A DNA stretch of 64,000 nt from Bacteroidota bacterium (GCA_025363015.1 JANYEQ010000124.1:29638-93637), one strand, 5' to 3'. Shown: positions 36,133 to 45,547, counted from the stretch's first letter. Numbers and translations are program-made. The notes: generated from the sequence alone by a model not told the origin.

Positions 36133-37632
36133 ATGAAGCTATTTAAAAAATATTGTGTTTTAGTTTTTATGCTGTTTGCAATGGCAAACGTTAATGCACA
36201 AACGGTTTCGTTCGACGACCCTATTGCTGCAATGTTGGATAGTCTTCAAACACAAAAAATGTTTGAAACAGCATTTGCTAAGCCAGTATTTCCAAAAAAC
36301 AATAAATTTAAATATTCAATAGATAGTATTCCAAAATTTGATGATTATACCTACCAAGCCCGCCTTGCAAAATTAGATGCCGTTTCGCCCTTTGATTTAG
36401 TATATAACGAACATGTAAAAGGGTTTATAAACCTATATGCCTTTCGTAAACGTGAAAGCGTAAGCCGTATGATGGGCGTTGCACAGCTTTATTATCCTAT
36501 GTTTGAAGAAGTTTTAGACCGTTACAACATACCTTTAGAATTAAAACATTTAGCGGTTATAGAAAGTGCTCTAATACCCTATGCCCGCTCACGTGCAGGC
36601 GCTACGGGCTTATGGCAATTTATGTACCCTACTGGTAAAATGTATGGCTTAAATGTTACCTCATACATTGACCAGCGTTGTGACCCTTATAAAGCCACTG
36701 TTGCCGCTGCCGAATATTTAAAAAGTCTTTATGGCATGTTTAAAGATTGGCAAATGGTATTAGCTGCCTACAATGCCGGGCCAGGAACCATTAGCAAAGC
36801 TATTCGTCGAAGTGGCGGCAAAAAAACATATTGGGAAATTAGACCATTTTTACCTACTGAAACGCAAGGCTATGTACCCGCTTTTATTGCCGCTAATTAT
36901 GTTATGAACTATGGCGCCGAACATAATATATACGCTGCTGTACCCCGTAAAACATATTTTGAGGTAGATACCGTAGTTGTAAAAGAGCAAATGAGTTTTG
37001 AGCAAATTGGCCAAGCTTTAGATATTAGTAGTGAGGAAATTTTATATTTTAACCCACAATATCGCAAAAATATTATACCCGCTGGTGGCAATACTATGTG
37101 CTTACCAAAAGCAAAAATTGGTATTTTCTTAAATAATGAACAAGATATTTATGCCGCTATAAAAGCGCAACAGGGTCAAAGCCAATTGGTAGAAACATTA
37201 GCCGAAGTTAAAAAAATACATACTGTAAAAGCTGGCGAAAAACTAAGTAGCATTGCTCGTAAATATGGCGTTACCGTAACGGATTTACGTACTTGGAATT
37301 ATGTAGGAAAAAGGGGTGTAAAAGCAGGTAAAAAGTTAACTGTTTATGTAAAAGAAAGCGCTTCAGCAGCAACTAAATTAGAAATAAAAGCAGAAAGCAA
37401 AAACGAACAAAATATAGCTTCTACTAATAACGAAGGTACAGATACAAAATTATTGAGTGAAAATAACTCAAAAAAAGCAACAGAGTTTATTTATCACAAA
37501 GTAAAAAAAGGTGAAACACTTTATAACGTATCTAAAAAATACAATGTTGGTGCGGCAGAACTTAAAGCCCTAAACAATTTAAGTAATAGTGCCTTAACAA
37601 TTGGGCAATTATTAAAAATTAAAGAAAAATAA
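36133..37632 (+). CDS. mltD: MltD-like lytic transglycosylase with two LysM domains
   Basis: A 499-residue exported murein hydrolase: signal peptide (1-22, ending VNAQ) and an SLT domain (about 130-260) with the catalytic glutamate in LAVIESALIPYARS. GATGLWQFMYPTGKMYGL and VLAAYNAGPGTISKAI are the transglycosylase motifs. Two LysM peptidoglycan-binding repeats follow (about 358-400, HTVKAGEKLSSIARKYGV; about 452-497, HKVKKGETLYNVSKKYNV). It cleaves glycan strands to 1,6-anhydro ends, working in wall turnover or septum splitting. The C-terminus is 3 bases from the end of the convergent peroxiredoxin gene. Confidence 0.94.
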   Translation: MKLFKKYCVLVFMLFAMANVNAQTVSFDDPIAAMLDSLQTQKMFETAFAKPVFPKNNKFKYSIDSIPKFDDYTYQARLAKLDAVSPFDLVYNEHVKGFINLYAFRKRESVSRMMGVAQLYYPMFEEVLDRYNIPLELKHLAVIESALIPYARSRAGATGLWQFMYPTGKMYGLNVTSYIDQRCDPYKATVAAAEYLKSLYGMFKDWQMVLAAYNAGPGTISKAIRRSGGKKTYWEIRPFLPTETQGYVPAFIAANYVMNYGAEHNIYAAVPRKTYFEVDTVVVKEQMSFEQIGQALDISSEEILYFNPQYRKNIIPAGGNTMCLPKAKIGIFLNNEQDIYAAIKAQQGQSQLVETLAEVKKIHTVKAGEKLSSIARKYGVTVTDLRTWNYVGKRGVKAGKKLTVYVKESASAATKLEIKAESKNEQNIASTNNEGTDTKLLSENNSKKATEFIYHKVKKGETLYNVSKKYNVGAAELKALNNLSNSALTIGQLLKIKEK

Positions 37633-37635
37633 TTT

Positions 37636-38106
37636 TTAACTTAAACCTTTTAAACAATCTTGTATAGCCGTAAAACTAGGTAAATCCGTAGCGTTTTCAA
37701 GTATTTCGCTGTGTTTCAAAATACCATTTTTATCTATTACAAAAACACTGCGTTTACTTACACCTTCTGTTCCAAAAACAAATTGGCTGTATAAACAATC
37801 GTAGGCTTTGCTAACTACTTTATTAAAATCACTTAATAAATCAAAATTTAATTTTTGTTCTTCTTTATATTTTGCTAACGTAAATAAGGAATCTACTGAA
37901 ATGCCAATAACTACAGCATTTAGCTGTTCATATACATTATAATTATCACGTATGTTGCACAATTCGGTGGTGCAGGTTCCGGTAAACGCAAATGGAAAAA
38001 ACAAAACAACAACGTTTTTACCTTGGTAATTACTTAAACTAATTTCTTTTTTTTCGGTATTAAAAAGAGTAAAATTTGGTGCCTGTGTATTAACTGTTAA
38101 ACTCAT
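37636..38106 (-). CDS. Peroxiredoxin
   Basis: A 156-residue thioredoxin-fold peroxidase of the AhpC/TSA superfamily. The peroxidatic cysteine is in FPFAFTGTCTTELC (about residue 47), with a second cysteine five residues later. GISVDSLFTLAKY and SKRSVFVIDKNGIL complete the fold. The motif and length suggest the AhpE/Prx5-Bcp-like branch. It removes hydrogen peroxide and organic peroxides in the cytoplasm. It is a single gene, convergent with the transglycosylase, preceded by a 547-base non-coding region. Confidence 0.92.
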   Translation of the reverse strand: MSLTVNTQAPNFTLFNTEKKEISLSNYQGKNVVVLFFPFAFTGTCTTELCNIRDNYNVYEQLNAVVIGISVDSLFTLAKYKEEQKLNFDLLSDFNKVVSKAYDCLYSQFVFGTEGVSKRSVFVIDKNGILKHSEILENATDLPSFTAIQDCLKGLS

Positions 38107-38653
38107 ATTTGTTTTTTATTAATGATTTGATTAAATACAAAATTACAATTTAATGGTATAAAACTGAAATATTTTTTACACATTATTACTCATTATAAAA
38201 ATAAAATTATACATAACAATTTAATAAGAAAAAAAAGTGCTCTCGTTTAAAGCTGATATAGTAATTAATGGCAAAGATTTTTTAAAGTTTTTTGCTAGGC
38301 CAATACTTTGGTAAAAACCAGTTGTTTTTTCCTTACCCAAAAGATTTTACTTTTGTTTAGCCTTGCGAATAACATTCTTTTTAAGAATAGTTGGTGCTAC
38401 TTAAATAAAACTTAAAGGGCATAATAACCATATTTAACATACAGATATTATGGGTTTATATTTTTAATTAGTCAATTCTCATTACTGATTATGGCCCAAA
38501 ACTCCTTACAATAAGCCTTTCTGTATACGTATCGATAGTGTTATATACAACAACTCAAATCTATTGCTGCTAATAATTGCAAAGGTAGTTTTTGTTATCT
38601 ATACTTTAAAAAGATTCCCAAATATTACTAAAAATTAGTATTAAAAAATGGCA
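38107..38653. other. Long non-coding gap beside the photolyase operon
   Basis: 547 AT-rich bases between the peroxiredoxin start and the end of the cry-DASH gene. It should hold the peroxiredoxin promoter and the end of the photolyase transcript. I see only a weak 7-base inverted repeat (CATAATA 38420-38426 with TATTATG 38446-38452), no reading frame of note, and no convincing terminator. Confidence 0.5.
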
Positions 38654-39952
38654 TTATTTAAACTTAGCTAACCACATATTTTGATAAAGATTATTTTTAT
38701 CATACTCTTCGGCTTGTTTTTCAATATTAAAATAACGTTTGCCTCTAGGGTCGTTTCCAACACCAGCCTGGTAAGCCCAATTGCCCCAATTACTGCAAAC
38801 ATCATAGTCAATAAGTTGCTGCTCAAAATAAGCGGCCCCATAACGCCAATCAAGTTTTAAATCGTTTACTAAATAACTTGCTACGTTTTGTCTGCCTCGG
38901 TTACTCATAAAGCCAGTATGTTTTAACTCAAGCATATTCGCATCTACAAAATCAACCCCAGTTTTTCCATCTATCCATTTTTGTAATATGTCCTCATTAT
39001 GATTAAGTAAGTAAGAGTCGCTATCTTTAATGCCTGCATGCATAAAAAATTTATTTCGATATTTTTTCATCATAAAGCGAAAATAATCGCGCCACAATAA
39101 TTCAAATACTAACCAATAGGTTGATTCATTTTCGCCATAGGTTATTTCATATTTTTTTAGTTCATAATAAATTTCTCGAGGCGATAAACAGCCTTGTGCT
39201 AGCCAAGCTGAAAATTTAGAAGAGTAATCGGCTCCGCGTAATTCGTTACGCGTTTCTTTATATTTTGAAATTGCTTTACTCTCCGTAAAATAATAATGTA
39301 AACGCTTGTAACCTTCGGTTTCTCCGCCTTTAAAATCAAAGCATTTGCGAGCATCTGAAGTAACAGGTTTTAAATCTAATTGTTCTAGCCTTGGCAAATC
39401 CAAGAGTTTTATTTCTGGAGAGCCTATCGCTTTTGGAGTATCAAAAAATGGACGAATACTTGATTCTTTTTCGATTTTTTTTCTGAAACTTGTAAATACA
39501 TCTGGTATATCTTTTATTGAAAAAGGTAAATCTTCGGCATGATATAAGGTGCTTGTACTATACACTTCCAATACACAGTTTACTTTCCATAATTCTTTTT
39601 CAACCAAAGCTTCTGTTTTTTTTTCTTCGTAGGCAACTTCCTTTTTTGCATAAATTTTTTGAGCGCCGTATTTATTTGCAAGTTTTAATAACTCTTCGGC
39701 TGGGTTTCCTCTCAATATCAACAGTCCGGAGCCCAATGCTCTTAATTGATTATCTAAATCTCTTAATGACTCTAATAAAAAATTAGCTCTAAAATTTCCA
39801 ATTTTTTTAAATCCAAATTCTGTTTTTTTAAAATGAGTATTATCAAAGCAATACACAGGAAGAATCTCGTCGCTATGACTAATAGCATTTACAAGAGTTT
39901 CATTATCATGTAAACGCAAATCTGTTTTAAACCAAACAATTGATTTTCGCAT
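38654..39952 (-). CDS. DASH-family cryptochrome
   Basis: A 432-residue flavoprotein of the photolyase/cryptochrome family. The N-terminal alpha/beta domain starts IVWFKTDLRLHDNETLV. The FAD domain contains WLAQGCLSPREIYYEL, WLVFELLWRDYFRFM, TGVDFVDANMLELKHTGFMSNRGRQN and the DASH hallmark end DVCSNWGNWAYQAGVGNDPRG. DASH cryptochromes repair pyrimidine dimers mainly in single-stranded DNA and may signal light. It is the last gene of the minus-strand light operon, one base after the FeS photolyase-like gene. The length is typical. Confidence 0.96.
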   Translation of the reverse strand: MRKSIVWFKTDLRLHDNETLVNAISHSDEILPVYCFDNTHFKKTEFGFKKIGNFRANFLLESLRDLDNQLRALGSGLLILRGNPAEELLKLANKYGAQKIYAKKEVAYEEKKTEALVEKELWKVNCVLEVYSTSTLYHAEDLPFSIKDIPDVFTSFRKKIEKESSIRPFFDTPKAIGSPEIKLLDLPRLEQLDLKPVTSDARKCFDFKGGETEGYKRLHYYFTESKAISKYKETRNELRGADYSSKFSAWLAQGCLSPREIYYELKKYEITYGENESTYWLVFELLWRDYFRFMMKKYRNKFFMHAGIKDSDSYLLNHNEDILQKWIDGKTGVDFVDANMLELKHTGFMSNRGRQNVASYLVNDLKLDWRYGAAYFEQQLIDYDVCSNWGNWAYQAGVGNDPRGKRYFNIEKQAEEYDKNNLYQNMWLAKFK

Positions 39953-39953
39953 A

Positions 39954-41495
39954 TTATAAGGAGTTAATGTTTTTTAAATAAAATTCAGCTTGTTGCAATA
40001 AATCGGCTTTAGCCTTTGGTTCCATGCGTTTCCAAACATTATACATCATGCCAATACGTGGATTTTTAGCTAATTTATTTTCGTGTTTATCATAAAAATT
40101 CCAATATAAACTATTGAATGGGCAGGCTTTTTCACCCGTTTTAATTGCTTTTTTATAATAACAACTTCCACAATAGTGGCTCATTTTATCAATATAAGCT
40201 GCTGAACTTACATAAGGCTTTGAACCAATAATTCCGCCATCCGCAAATTGACTCATACCTCTTGTATTGGTAATTTCAACCCAATCCAGGGCATCAATAT
40301 AAATTCCCAAATACCATTTATCCACTTCATCTGGATGAACACCTGCCAATAAAGCAAAGTTTCCTGTTATCATTAAACGCTGGATATGATGTGCGTATGC
40401 AAACTCAAGTGACTGTTTAATTGAATGGCTTAAACATTTCATTTTTGTTTCGCCAGTCCAATACCACTGTGGTAATTTTTCAATGTGGCGAAAGTAATTC
40501 ATACTCGCAAACTCAGGCATTTTTAACCAATAAATACCTCGCATATATTCTCTCCACCCTAATATTTGCCTAACAAACCCCTCTAATTGATTGTATGAAA
40601 TTTCATCGGGACGTTTTTGCCATTCAGAAATAGCAGCATTAATAACCTCTATAGGGGATACCATTTTTGTATTTAATGAAAATGACAAGCGAGAATGATA
40701 AAGTGACCATTCGTTTGGTGTCATAGCGTCTTCATAGGTTCCAAATAAGGGTAAGCACTCTTCAATAAAAAAAGTTACTAATTGTAAGGATTGCATTCTG
40801 TTTATTGGCCATACAAACTGTTTTGCATTAATGTTTCCAATAGTTTTAACAGATGTTTTTTTTATTTCATTTAAAATGATAGTTACATCATTTTCAAATA
40901 CTATTGGTGCAGTGCATTTATGGTTAGCCGGTAATTTTTTACGGTTGTCCTTATCGTAATTCCATTGCCCCGTGAAAGGTTCATTACCTTGCATAAGTAC
41001 ATGATGCTTTTTACGCATGTAGCGATAAAAGCTTTCCATTAAAAACATTTTTTTTCCTTTAAAAAAATCGCCTAATTCTTCGCGCGTACTCAAAAAATGC
41101 TCGCTATCGTAACTTTTATATTCGATAGTTAATGTTTTACAAAAGTTCAGTAAATACTCATTAAGCCTGTATTCGTCAGGTAATTGATATTCGAAACAAT
41201 TAAATTTATTATCATTTATAAGCTGGATAATATTTTTATCAAAACTTTGCTTATTAAATTTATCGTTTAATGAAATATAAACAACGTTGTGGTTTTTTTC
41301 TTTTAAGTCCTGAGCAAAATTTTGCATGGCGGCAAAAAAACCAACTATTTTTTGAATGTGGTGCGTCGCATAATCCGTTTCACTTCTTATTTCCATTAAC
41401 ACATAAGTAATAGTATTATCCAAAGTTTTAAACCATGAATGTTGGCTGTTCAATTGGTCGCCTAAAATTAAACGAAGTATTTTTTTAGTTGGCAT
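39954..41495 (-). CDS. FeS-BCP photolyase/cryptochrome (PhrB type)
   Basis: A 513-residue protein of the deoxyribodipyrimidine photolyase-related family (bacterial (6-4) photolyase/CryB type). It begins LRLILGDQLNSQHSWF and has MLMESFYRYMRKKHHVLM-like helices, FVRQILGWREYMRG, and the region MITGNFALLAGVHPDEVDKW. The iron-sulphur cysteines follow: CGSCYYKK and ACPFNSLYWNF, with another cysteine upstream (KMKCLSHS). These enzymes use FAD, a lumazine antenna and a 4Fe-4S cluster. Its start codon directly abuts the stop codon of the DUF2256 gene, a widespread partner of this family. Confidence 0.94.
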   Translation of the reverse strand: MPTKKILRLILGDQLNSQHSWFKTLDNTITYVLMEIRSETDYATHHIQKIVGFFAAMQNFAQDLKEKNHNVVYISLNDKFNKQSFDKNIIQLINDNKFNCFEYQLPDEYRLNEYLLNFCKTLTIEYKSYDSEHFLSTREELGDFFKGKKMFLMESFYRYMRKKHHVLMQGNEPFTGQWNYDKDNRKKLPANHKCTAPIVFENDVTIILNEIKKTSVKTIGNINAKQFVWPINRMQSLQLVTFFIEECLPLFGTYEDAMTPNEWSLYHSRLSFSLNTKMVSPIEVINAAISEWQKRPDEISYNQLEGFVRQILGWREYMRGIYWLKMPEFASMNYFRHIEKLPQWYWTGETKMKCLSHSIKQSLEFAYAHHIQRLMITGNFALLAGVHPDEVDKWYLGIYIDALDWVEITNTRGMSQFADGGIIGSKPYVSSAAYIDKMSHYCGSCYYKKAIKTGEKACPFNSLYWNFYDKHENKLAKNPRIGMMYNVWKRMEPKAKADLLQQAEFYLKNINSL

Positions 41496-41645
41496 TTATT
41501 TTTTATTTGGTGTTTTGTTTCGGCATTTATCGCTACAATATTTTACAGAATCCCAATTCTTTTCCCATTTTTTTCTCCAACTAAAGGGCTTAATACAGGT
41601 AATACAAATTTTAGTTGGCAAATTTTCTTTTTTAACTCCTCTCAT
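41496..41645 (-). CDS. Small DUF2256 zinc-ribbon-like protein
   Basis: A 49-residue protein starting [17 protein letters not shown]. It has two cysteine pairs, CITC (about residues 14-17) and CSDKC (about 37-41), flanking a [15 protein letters not shown] core, which is the DUF2256 pattern. Such proteins are found next to photolyase/cryptochrome genes in many bacteria; the role is unknown, and metal binding is likely from the four cysteines. The gene is packed between DUF2071 (1-base gap) and the FeS photolyase-like gene (no gap), so translational coupling is very likely. It is short enough to be missed by length filters. Confidence 0.9.
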   Translation of the reverse strand: MRGVKKENLPTKICITCIKPFSWRKKWEKNWDSVKYCSDKCRNKTPNKK

Positions 41646-41646
41646 T

Positions 41647-42360
41647 TTATATTCTGTTTCTTTTCCATGCTACGCTAATTTCTGAGCCTTCTGCTAAAAA
41701 AACCGAATCGGCTTTTGCTTGATTTAAAAAAGCAAAATCGTGTCCGTAATTAGCTTTAAAGTCGCAATCTATGTCTGTTTCTGTTACATCGTTTATCATC
41801 CAACTTGGATGATGAATTGAATACTTCTCAGTGATGAGTTCACTTACTTTTGTATAGCCATAATAATGTTCAAAAATAAATTCCTCAAAACTGTCTTTAG
41901 TCATGGCTTGTGGCCTATTGTTTGCTGTTATATTTAAACTATTCCATTTGTTTTTAACAAACCATTTATAGGTAATTTTTTTTGTGGCGGTATTTATTTC
42001 CCAATTATGTTTTGTTGGAATGGAAATATAATGTTCTTTATATAGTTTGTTTGCTAGCCAAGCAACTGCTTTATAAGGCACTGTTTCATTAATAAAAACA
42101 ACCCCTCTATGCGTTTCATTATTTATGGTTTGTTTTACGTAGAAGCGCAAATTAACTTCTTCAAAAGTGCCTAAGTAGGGAATTGGTATTTTAAAAATAT
42201 GCGTATTCTTAAACATAAATCCTACTAAGCTAACATAAGCTTTGTTGTTATATAAATCTAGCTCAACACCTTTTGGTAAATAATTTTTTAATACCTCTGC
42301 AGGCACAGCATAGTTCGCCATAATAATATTTTCCCAATTTGCATTTAAAAAATTCGTCAT
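41647..42360 (-). CDS. DUF2071 (YqjF-like) protein
   Basis: A 237-residue cytoplasmic protein of the DUF2071 family: [20 protein letters not shown] at the N-terminus, [28 protein letters not shown] and [19 protein letters not shown], all typical of the acetoacetate-decarboxylase-like beta fold of this family. Its function is unknown, but it recurs in light-induced photolyase clusters of Bacteroidota. It starts one base after the 35-codon signal-peptide ORF and ends one base before DUF2256. Confidence 0.88.
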   Translation of the reverse strand: MTNFLNANWENIIMANYAVPAEVLKNYLPKGVELDLYNNKAYVSLVGFMFKNTHIFKIPIPYLGTFEEVNLRFYVKQTINNETHRGVVFINETVPYKAVAWLANKLYKEHYISIPTKHNWEINTATKKITYKWFVKNKWNSLNITANNRPQAMTKDSFEEFIFEHYYGYTKVSELITEKYSIHHPSWMINDVTETDIDCDFKANYGHDFAFLNQAKADSVFLAEGSEISVAWKRNRI

Positions 42361-42361
42361 G

Positions 42362-42469
42362 TTACTTAAAGTTTAGTTCAACATTTATAATACTAGCAGA
42401 GCCATTTGTAACAGTTCCAACAAATAACGTTGTTAAAATATAGAATATTAATTTTTTGAGTTTATTCAT
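42362..42469 (-). CDS. Orphan 35-residue signal-peptide ORF
   Basis: A 35-codon ORF starting at an ATG that overlaps the photolyase stop by four bases (ATGA) and ending one base before the DUF2071 start, so it is positioned as a real operon member. It encodes two lysine clusters (MNKLKKL), a hydrophobic core ([13 protein letters not shown]) and a cleavage-like site (TNGSAS), then only about 10 more residues (IINVELNFK). It looks like the N-terminal export signal of a larger protein that has been cut off. It could be a small membrane peptide or a remnant; the nearby YceI gene at 44366 lacks exactly such a signal peptide. Confidence 0.5.
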   Translation of the reverse strand: MNKLKKLIFYILTTLFVGTVTNGSASIINVELNFK

Positions 42470-43956
42470 TTTTTATTTCGTGTTAAATGTGAAGTAGGAT
42501 TGTTAACATGCTTTTTTAAAATACGTTTACCCTCTAGTTTTACTGCATCTACTTTTCTATAATTCCAAACAATATCACTAGCGTATTTTCTACTTTTTTC
42601 AATATCTACAATGGGTGCAGGATAATCGACACCTATTTCGCACGCATATAATTGTTGTTCCATAAGAGACAACTTCCAGGGCTCATGAATAAGATGTGCT
42701 GGAATAGCCGCCAATTCTGGTAACCATTGTTTTATAAAAACACCTTCCATATCATGATCTTGTGAATTTTTTATTGGATTATAAATACGAATGGTATTAA
42801 TACCTGTAACGCCACTTTGCATTTGTAATTGTGGATAATGAATGCCAGGCTCATAATCTAAAAACTGACGGGCTAAAAAATGTAATTCTCGCCAATCTTG
42901 CCAAAGGTTAAAAACAAAAAAAGAAACAACCATGGCTCGCATTCTAAAATTAATATAACCAGTGGCTACTAAACATCGCATGCAGGCATCAACCAATGGA
43001 ACACCTGTTTTGCCTTGTTGCCAAGCTTTAATATAAATTTCATTTTTAGGTTTTACTAAATTATCGTAAGCCTTATTTATATTTTCAAATTCCATTTGGC
43101 ATTCGTCTTCAAACTTTTGCATAAAATGGCAATGCCAATGTAAACGCGATATAAAATTACTTAAAGCGCGTTTATTGTCTGAATTATTATAATGCTGTTT
43201 TGTATATTGATATACCATACGCATGCTAATATTACCATACGCTATGTATGGCGATAAACGACTACAGCCTTTTCTACTCAATAAAGGTTTAGAAATATGT
43301 TTGCTATAATTTACGTACCGTTGTTTTATAAAACTTTGCATATAACGCCAGGCAAGGGTTTCGCCACCTTGTTGAAAATTTTTATTTGGCGTAATAATTT
43401 CTGCGGGTAAATCCTTTCCTTTAAGTTGATTATAAAACGCGTCGTTTAGCTGTAAAATAGTCCAATTGCATTCGTTTACTAATTTTGGCGGGTCGCTCAT
43501 TTTTGCTTGCCAACGTTCATCCCAATTAGTACGTGACTTTAATTTACGAATAACACCATGTAATTGAGATTCTTTCCAAGAAATGAAATTTTGTTTGCAA
43601 AACTGTTGCATTAAAATATCTCTATTATAACTTAATTTATTGCCAACTTCTTGATGTGAAAAAATAGTATTTATTGTATAACTATTGGCAAGTTGTGTAA
43701 ATACTGGTAAAGCTTCATTATGAAATATATATAACTCGGCATTTATATTTTTTAATTTTTGCCGCATATCTTGTGAGGATTCATAAACAAAACGCCAATG
43801 TCTTGTATCACTATCATCGTATGACATTAACGAAGGCTCGAAAAAGTGCAATAATAGAAGAGGAAGTTTTTGTTGCTGGGCCAAATACAAAGGTTCGTGA
43901 TCTGTAAAACGCAAATCTCGCTTAAACCAAACTATATTTATTTCTTGTTTTAACAC
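42466..43956 (-). CDS. phr: Cryptochrome/DNA photolyase, first gene of light operon
   Basis: A 496-residue FAD-binding photolyase-family enzyme. The N-terminal antenna domain starts [18 protein letters not shown]. The FAD domain includes [39 protein letters not shown], the tryptophan-rich [16 protein letters not shown], and [24 protein letters not shown], followed by [15 protein letters not shown]. It uses blue light to split pyrimidine dimers; class I-like CPD photolyase is most likely. It heads a run of six tightly packed minus-strand genes. The upstream gap contains a 35-base operator-like element also found before the second light operon. Confidence 0.93.
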   Translation of the reverse strand: MLKQEINIVWFKRDLRFTDHEPLYLAQQQKLPLLLLHFFEPSLMSYDDSDTRHWRFVYESSQDMRQKLKNINAELYIFHNEALPVFTQLANSYTINTIFSHQEVGNKLSYNRDILMQQFCKQNFISWKESQLHGVIRKLKSRTNWDERWQAKMSDPPKLVNECNWTILQLNDAFYNQLKGKDLPAEIITPNKNFQQGGETLAWRYMQSFIKQRYVNYSKHISKPLLSRKGCSRLSPYIAYGNISMRMVYQYTKQHYNNSDNKRALSNFISRLHWHCHFMQKFEDECQMEFENINKAYDNLVKPKNEIYIKAWQQGKTGVPLVDACMRCLVATGYINFRMRAMVVSFFVFNLWQDWRELHFLARQFLDYEPGIHYPQLQMQSGVTGINTIRIYNPIKNSQDHDMEGVFIKQWLPELAAIPAHLIHEPWKLSLMEQQLYACEIGVDYPAPIVDIEKSRKYASDIVWNYRKVDAVKLEGKRILKKHVNNPTSHLTRNKK

Positions 43957-44044
43957 TTTAGTTATATTGTTTTTTAAATAACAAATAGTCGTTATTAGTG
44001 TGTAATATTTTAAGCTGCTTTACAGCATTAAAACTTTATATTAA

Positions 44045-44079
44045 TTTGTTTAACAAATTTACGTAAATATTAAACAAAA
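44045..44079. promoter_or_regulatory. Operator-like element A of the light regulon
   Basis: A 35-base element with TTTGTTTAACAAAT at one end and ATTAAACAAAA at the other, separated by 10 bases; TTTGTTTAA and TTAAACAAA form inverted half-sites. The same two end blocks with the same spacing recur at 47073-47107. Within it, CAAATTTA (44054-44061) reads TAAATTTG on the minus strand, a match to the Bacteroidota -7 box TAnnTTTG, directed at the photolyase operon. A third TTTGTTTAA follows at 44088. A B12-dependent CarH/LitR-type MerR regulator would be the expected binder in such clusters, but none is encoded here. Confidence 0.6.
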
Positions 44080-44083
44080 TGGT

Positions 44084-44091
44084 TATCTTTG
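44084..44091 (+). promoter_or_regulatory. Putative Bacteroidota -7 box for the truncated ABC gene
   Basis: TATCTTTG matches the Bacteroidota housekeeping -7 consensus TAnnTTTG on the plus strand and lies 5 bases after element A, so its -33 region would overlap that element. It faces the ABC fragment and the YceI gene, suggesting the plus-strand genes were once, or still are, under the same light control. Confidence 0.4.
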
Positions 44092-44156
44092 TTTAATATT
44101 TTAATATTATTTAATTTATATTTTGTAATAGAAAAAAACATCTTTCCTTTAAAAAC

Positions 44157-44375
44157 ATGCCTAACAAAATTATAGAGGTAAAAAATTTAAAAAAAAATTA
44201 TGGTAGTTTTAATGCGGTAAGTAATATAAGTTTTGATGTATATGAAAGAAATATATTTGGTTTTTTAGGTCCTAATGGCGCTGGTAAAAGTACAACTATA
44301 CGTATTCTTTTATCATTAATACGTGCTAGTGGCGGCAATGTAAAACTGTTTGGAAAGAATATTAACACAAACTAA
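44157..44375 (+). pseudogene. Truncated ABC transporter ATPase (N-terminal fragment)
   Basis: A 72-codon fragment with the first beta strands of an ABC ATPase (IIEVKNLKKNYGSFNAV) and an intact Walker A motif (FLGPNGAGKSTTIRILLSL). It reads up to the segment GGNVKLFGKNINTN and then hits a stop. The Q loop, signature motif, Walker B and H loop are all missing, so it cannot form a working ATPase. Immediately behind the break begins a YceI coding sequence in another frame that lacks its own start, which suggests one deletion or rearrangement joined two genes near 44370. The upstream promoter region looks intact. Confidence 0.85.
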
Positions 44376-44905
44376 CGTTACGTGATTTTCAAATTAAGGA
44401 AGGCTATTTAAAATTTTCAGTAACTAATAGTAACATAATTTGGACCGGATATGGTGAAATTGGCAACTATTCATTAACAGGCGATATGAAATTAAAAAGT
44501 GGTATTTATAAAATAACAAACGATACTTTAAAAAATACCGAAATTATTTTTGATGTAGCATCCATAAGCAGTAAACAAGATGGTTTAGTGAATCATTTAA
44601 CGGGCGAAGATTTTTTTTATTATAAAAAATATCCAACCGCTGAATTTATTTTATTAGAAGCTATTAGTTTAAAAAACAAACCATTAACCGCAAAAGGTAT
44701 CTTAACAATAAAAGGTATTTCTGAAGAAATAGTAGTGCCTATAAATTATTTATTAGTTGATAAAAAAATAAGCATTGAGGGTAAAATTTCATTTGACCGA
44801 ACAAGATTTAATATTAAATATAATTCAAAAAGTTTTTTTGATAATTTAGGTGATAAGGCAATAAAAAACACTATTGATATTGGCTTTAAACTAGTTAGTA
44901 ATTAA
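44366..44905 (+). pseudogene. YceI-family gene lacking its signal peptide
   Basis: The frame is open from the codon after a stop at 44363 to the stop at 44905. The readable sequence covers nearly the whole YceI lipocalin-like domain: YLKFSVTNSNIIWTG, GDMKLKSGIYKI, NHLTGEDFFYYKKYPTAEFI, TAKGILTIKGISEEIVVPI and FDRTRFNIKYNSKSFF. YceI proteins are normally exported and bind polyisoprenoid-like lipids; this copy has no signal peptide, and its first ATG (44486) lies inside the domain, so a functional exported product is unlikely. Its 5' end is fused to the ABC fragment. The stop codon region overlaps the end of the convergent flavin reductase gene by 11 bases. Confidence 0.75.
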
Positions 44906-45542
44906 TTTCGGTAACGGTAGTATTTGGCTTTGCATAACTTAAGCGAGATAATTTTTGTGTTGTGTGGTAGCTATCCAATCCGCTACAAGTAATCGTTCCA
45001 GCTTTTTCCAAATCTAAAAAGCCATCGGGCTGTAAACAATCATTTGGATAGTATATATGTTTAATTTCGCCAACAATAAAAATAGTTCCGTTAATTTTTA
45101 AATCAATTTTTTCTTTAAACTCAACTCCTATTTTTATGTTTGATTCTAAAACATAAGGCGCAAAAAAACCATCTACATAGTTTTCAGAAAGTCCAACTGC
45201 CTCAAATTCAGAAATCTCTAATGGATAACGTGCTGCGGTTTGATGTGCTTGCTTAAAAATAGTTTTGTTTAAATGATTTATGGTATAATAATTCGTTTCT
45301 AAAATATTTTGTAAAGTATGCCTATCGACAGAATCGGGACGAACTATAAAGCCTATCAATGGAGGATTAGCACCAATATGTACAATAGAATTAAAGATTG
45401 CTAAATTACTCTGCTTAACTTTATTTGTTGTGCCAATTAAGCAAACACTTTTAAAACCACCCAAGCTGTTTATAAAAGCTGCTCGGTATTGCTTTTCTAG
45501 TGCTAAAATTTCGTCGCTAGCTATATGTGTTACTGTGGTCAT
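44895..45542 (-). CDS. Flavin reductase-like (split-barrel) protein
   Basis: A 215-residue FMN-binding split-barrel protein. I start it at the ATG at 45542 (MTTVTHIASDEI), five bases after the SDR stop; the longer frame would extend into the SDR gene. Typical family elements are FKSVCLIGTTNKVKQSNLAIF, GANPPLIGFIVRP and TNYYTINHL at the flavin site, and a C-terminal region with GVEFKEKIDLKINGTIFIVGEI. Relatives reduce flavin with NAD(P)H or bind FMN. It is the last gene of the SRPBCC-DUF2805-SDR operon and could supply reduced flavin for photolyases, which is inference. Confidence 0.87.
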   Translation of the reverse strand: MTTVTHIASDEILALEKQYRAAFINSLGGFKSVCLIGTTNKVKQSNLAIFNSIVHIGANPPLIGFIVRPDSVDRHTLQNILETNYYTINHLNKTIFKQAHQTAARYPLEISEFEAVGLSENYVDGFFAPYVLESNIKIGVEFKEKIDLKINGTIFIVGEIKHIYYPNDCLQPDGFLDLEKAGTITCSGLDSYHTTQKLSRLSYAKPNTTVTEINY

Positions 45543-45547
45543 ACCTA

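Noticed and set aside
38420..38452. Inverted repeat CATAATA/TATTATG as an operator
   Set aside because: Only seven AT-rich bases per arm in a very AT-rich gap; expected by chance.
42362..44370. Phase-variable invertible segment joining the orphan signal peptide to the headless YceI gene
   Set aside because: The two ends share only a few bases and no proper inverted repeats or invertase gene; a one-time rearrangement is enough.
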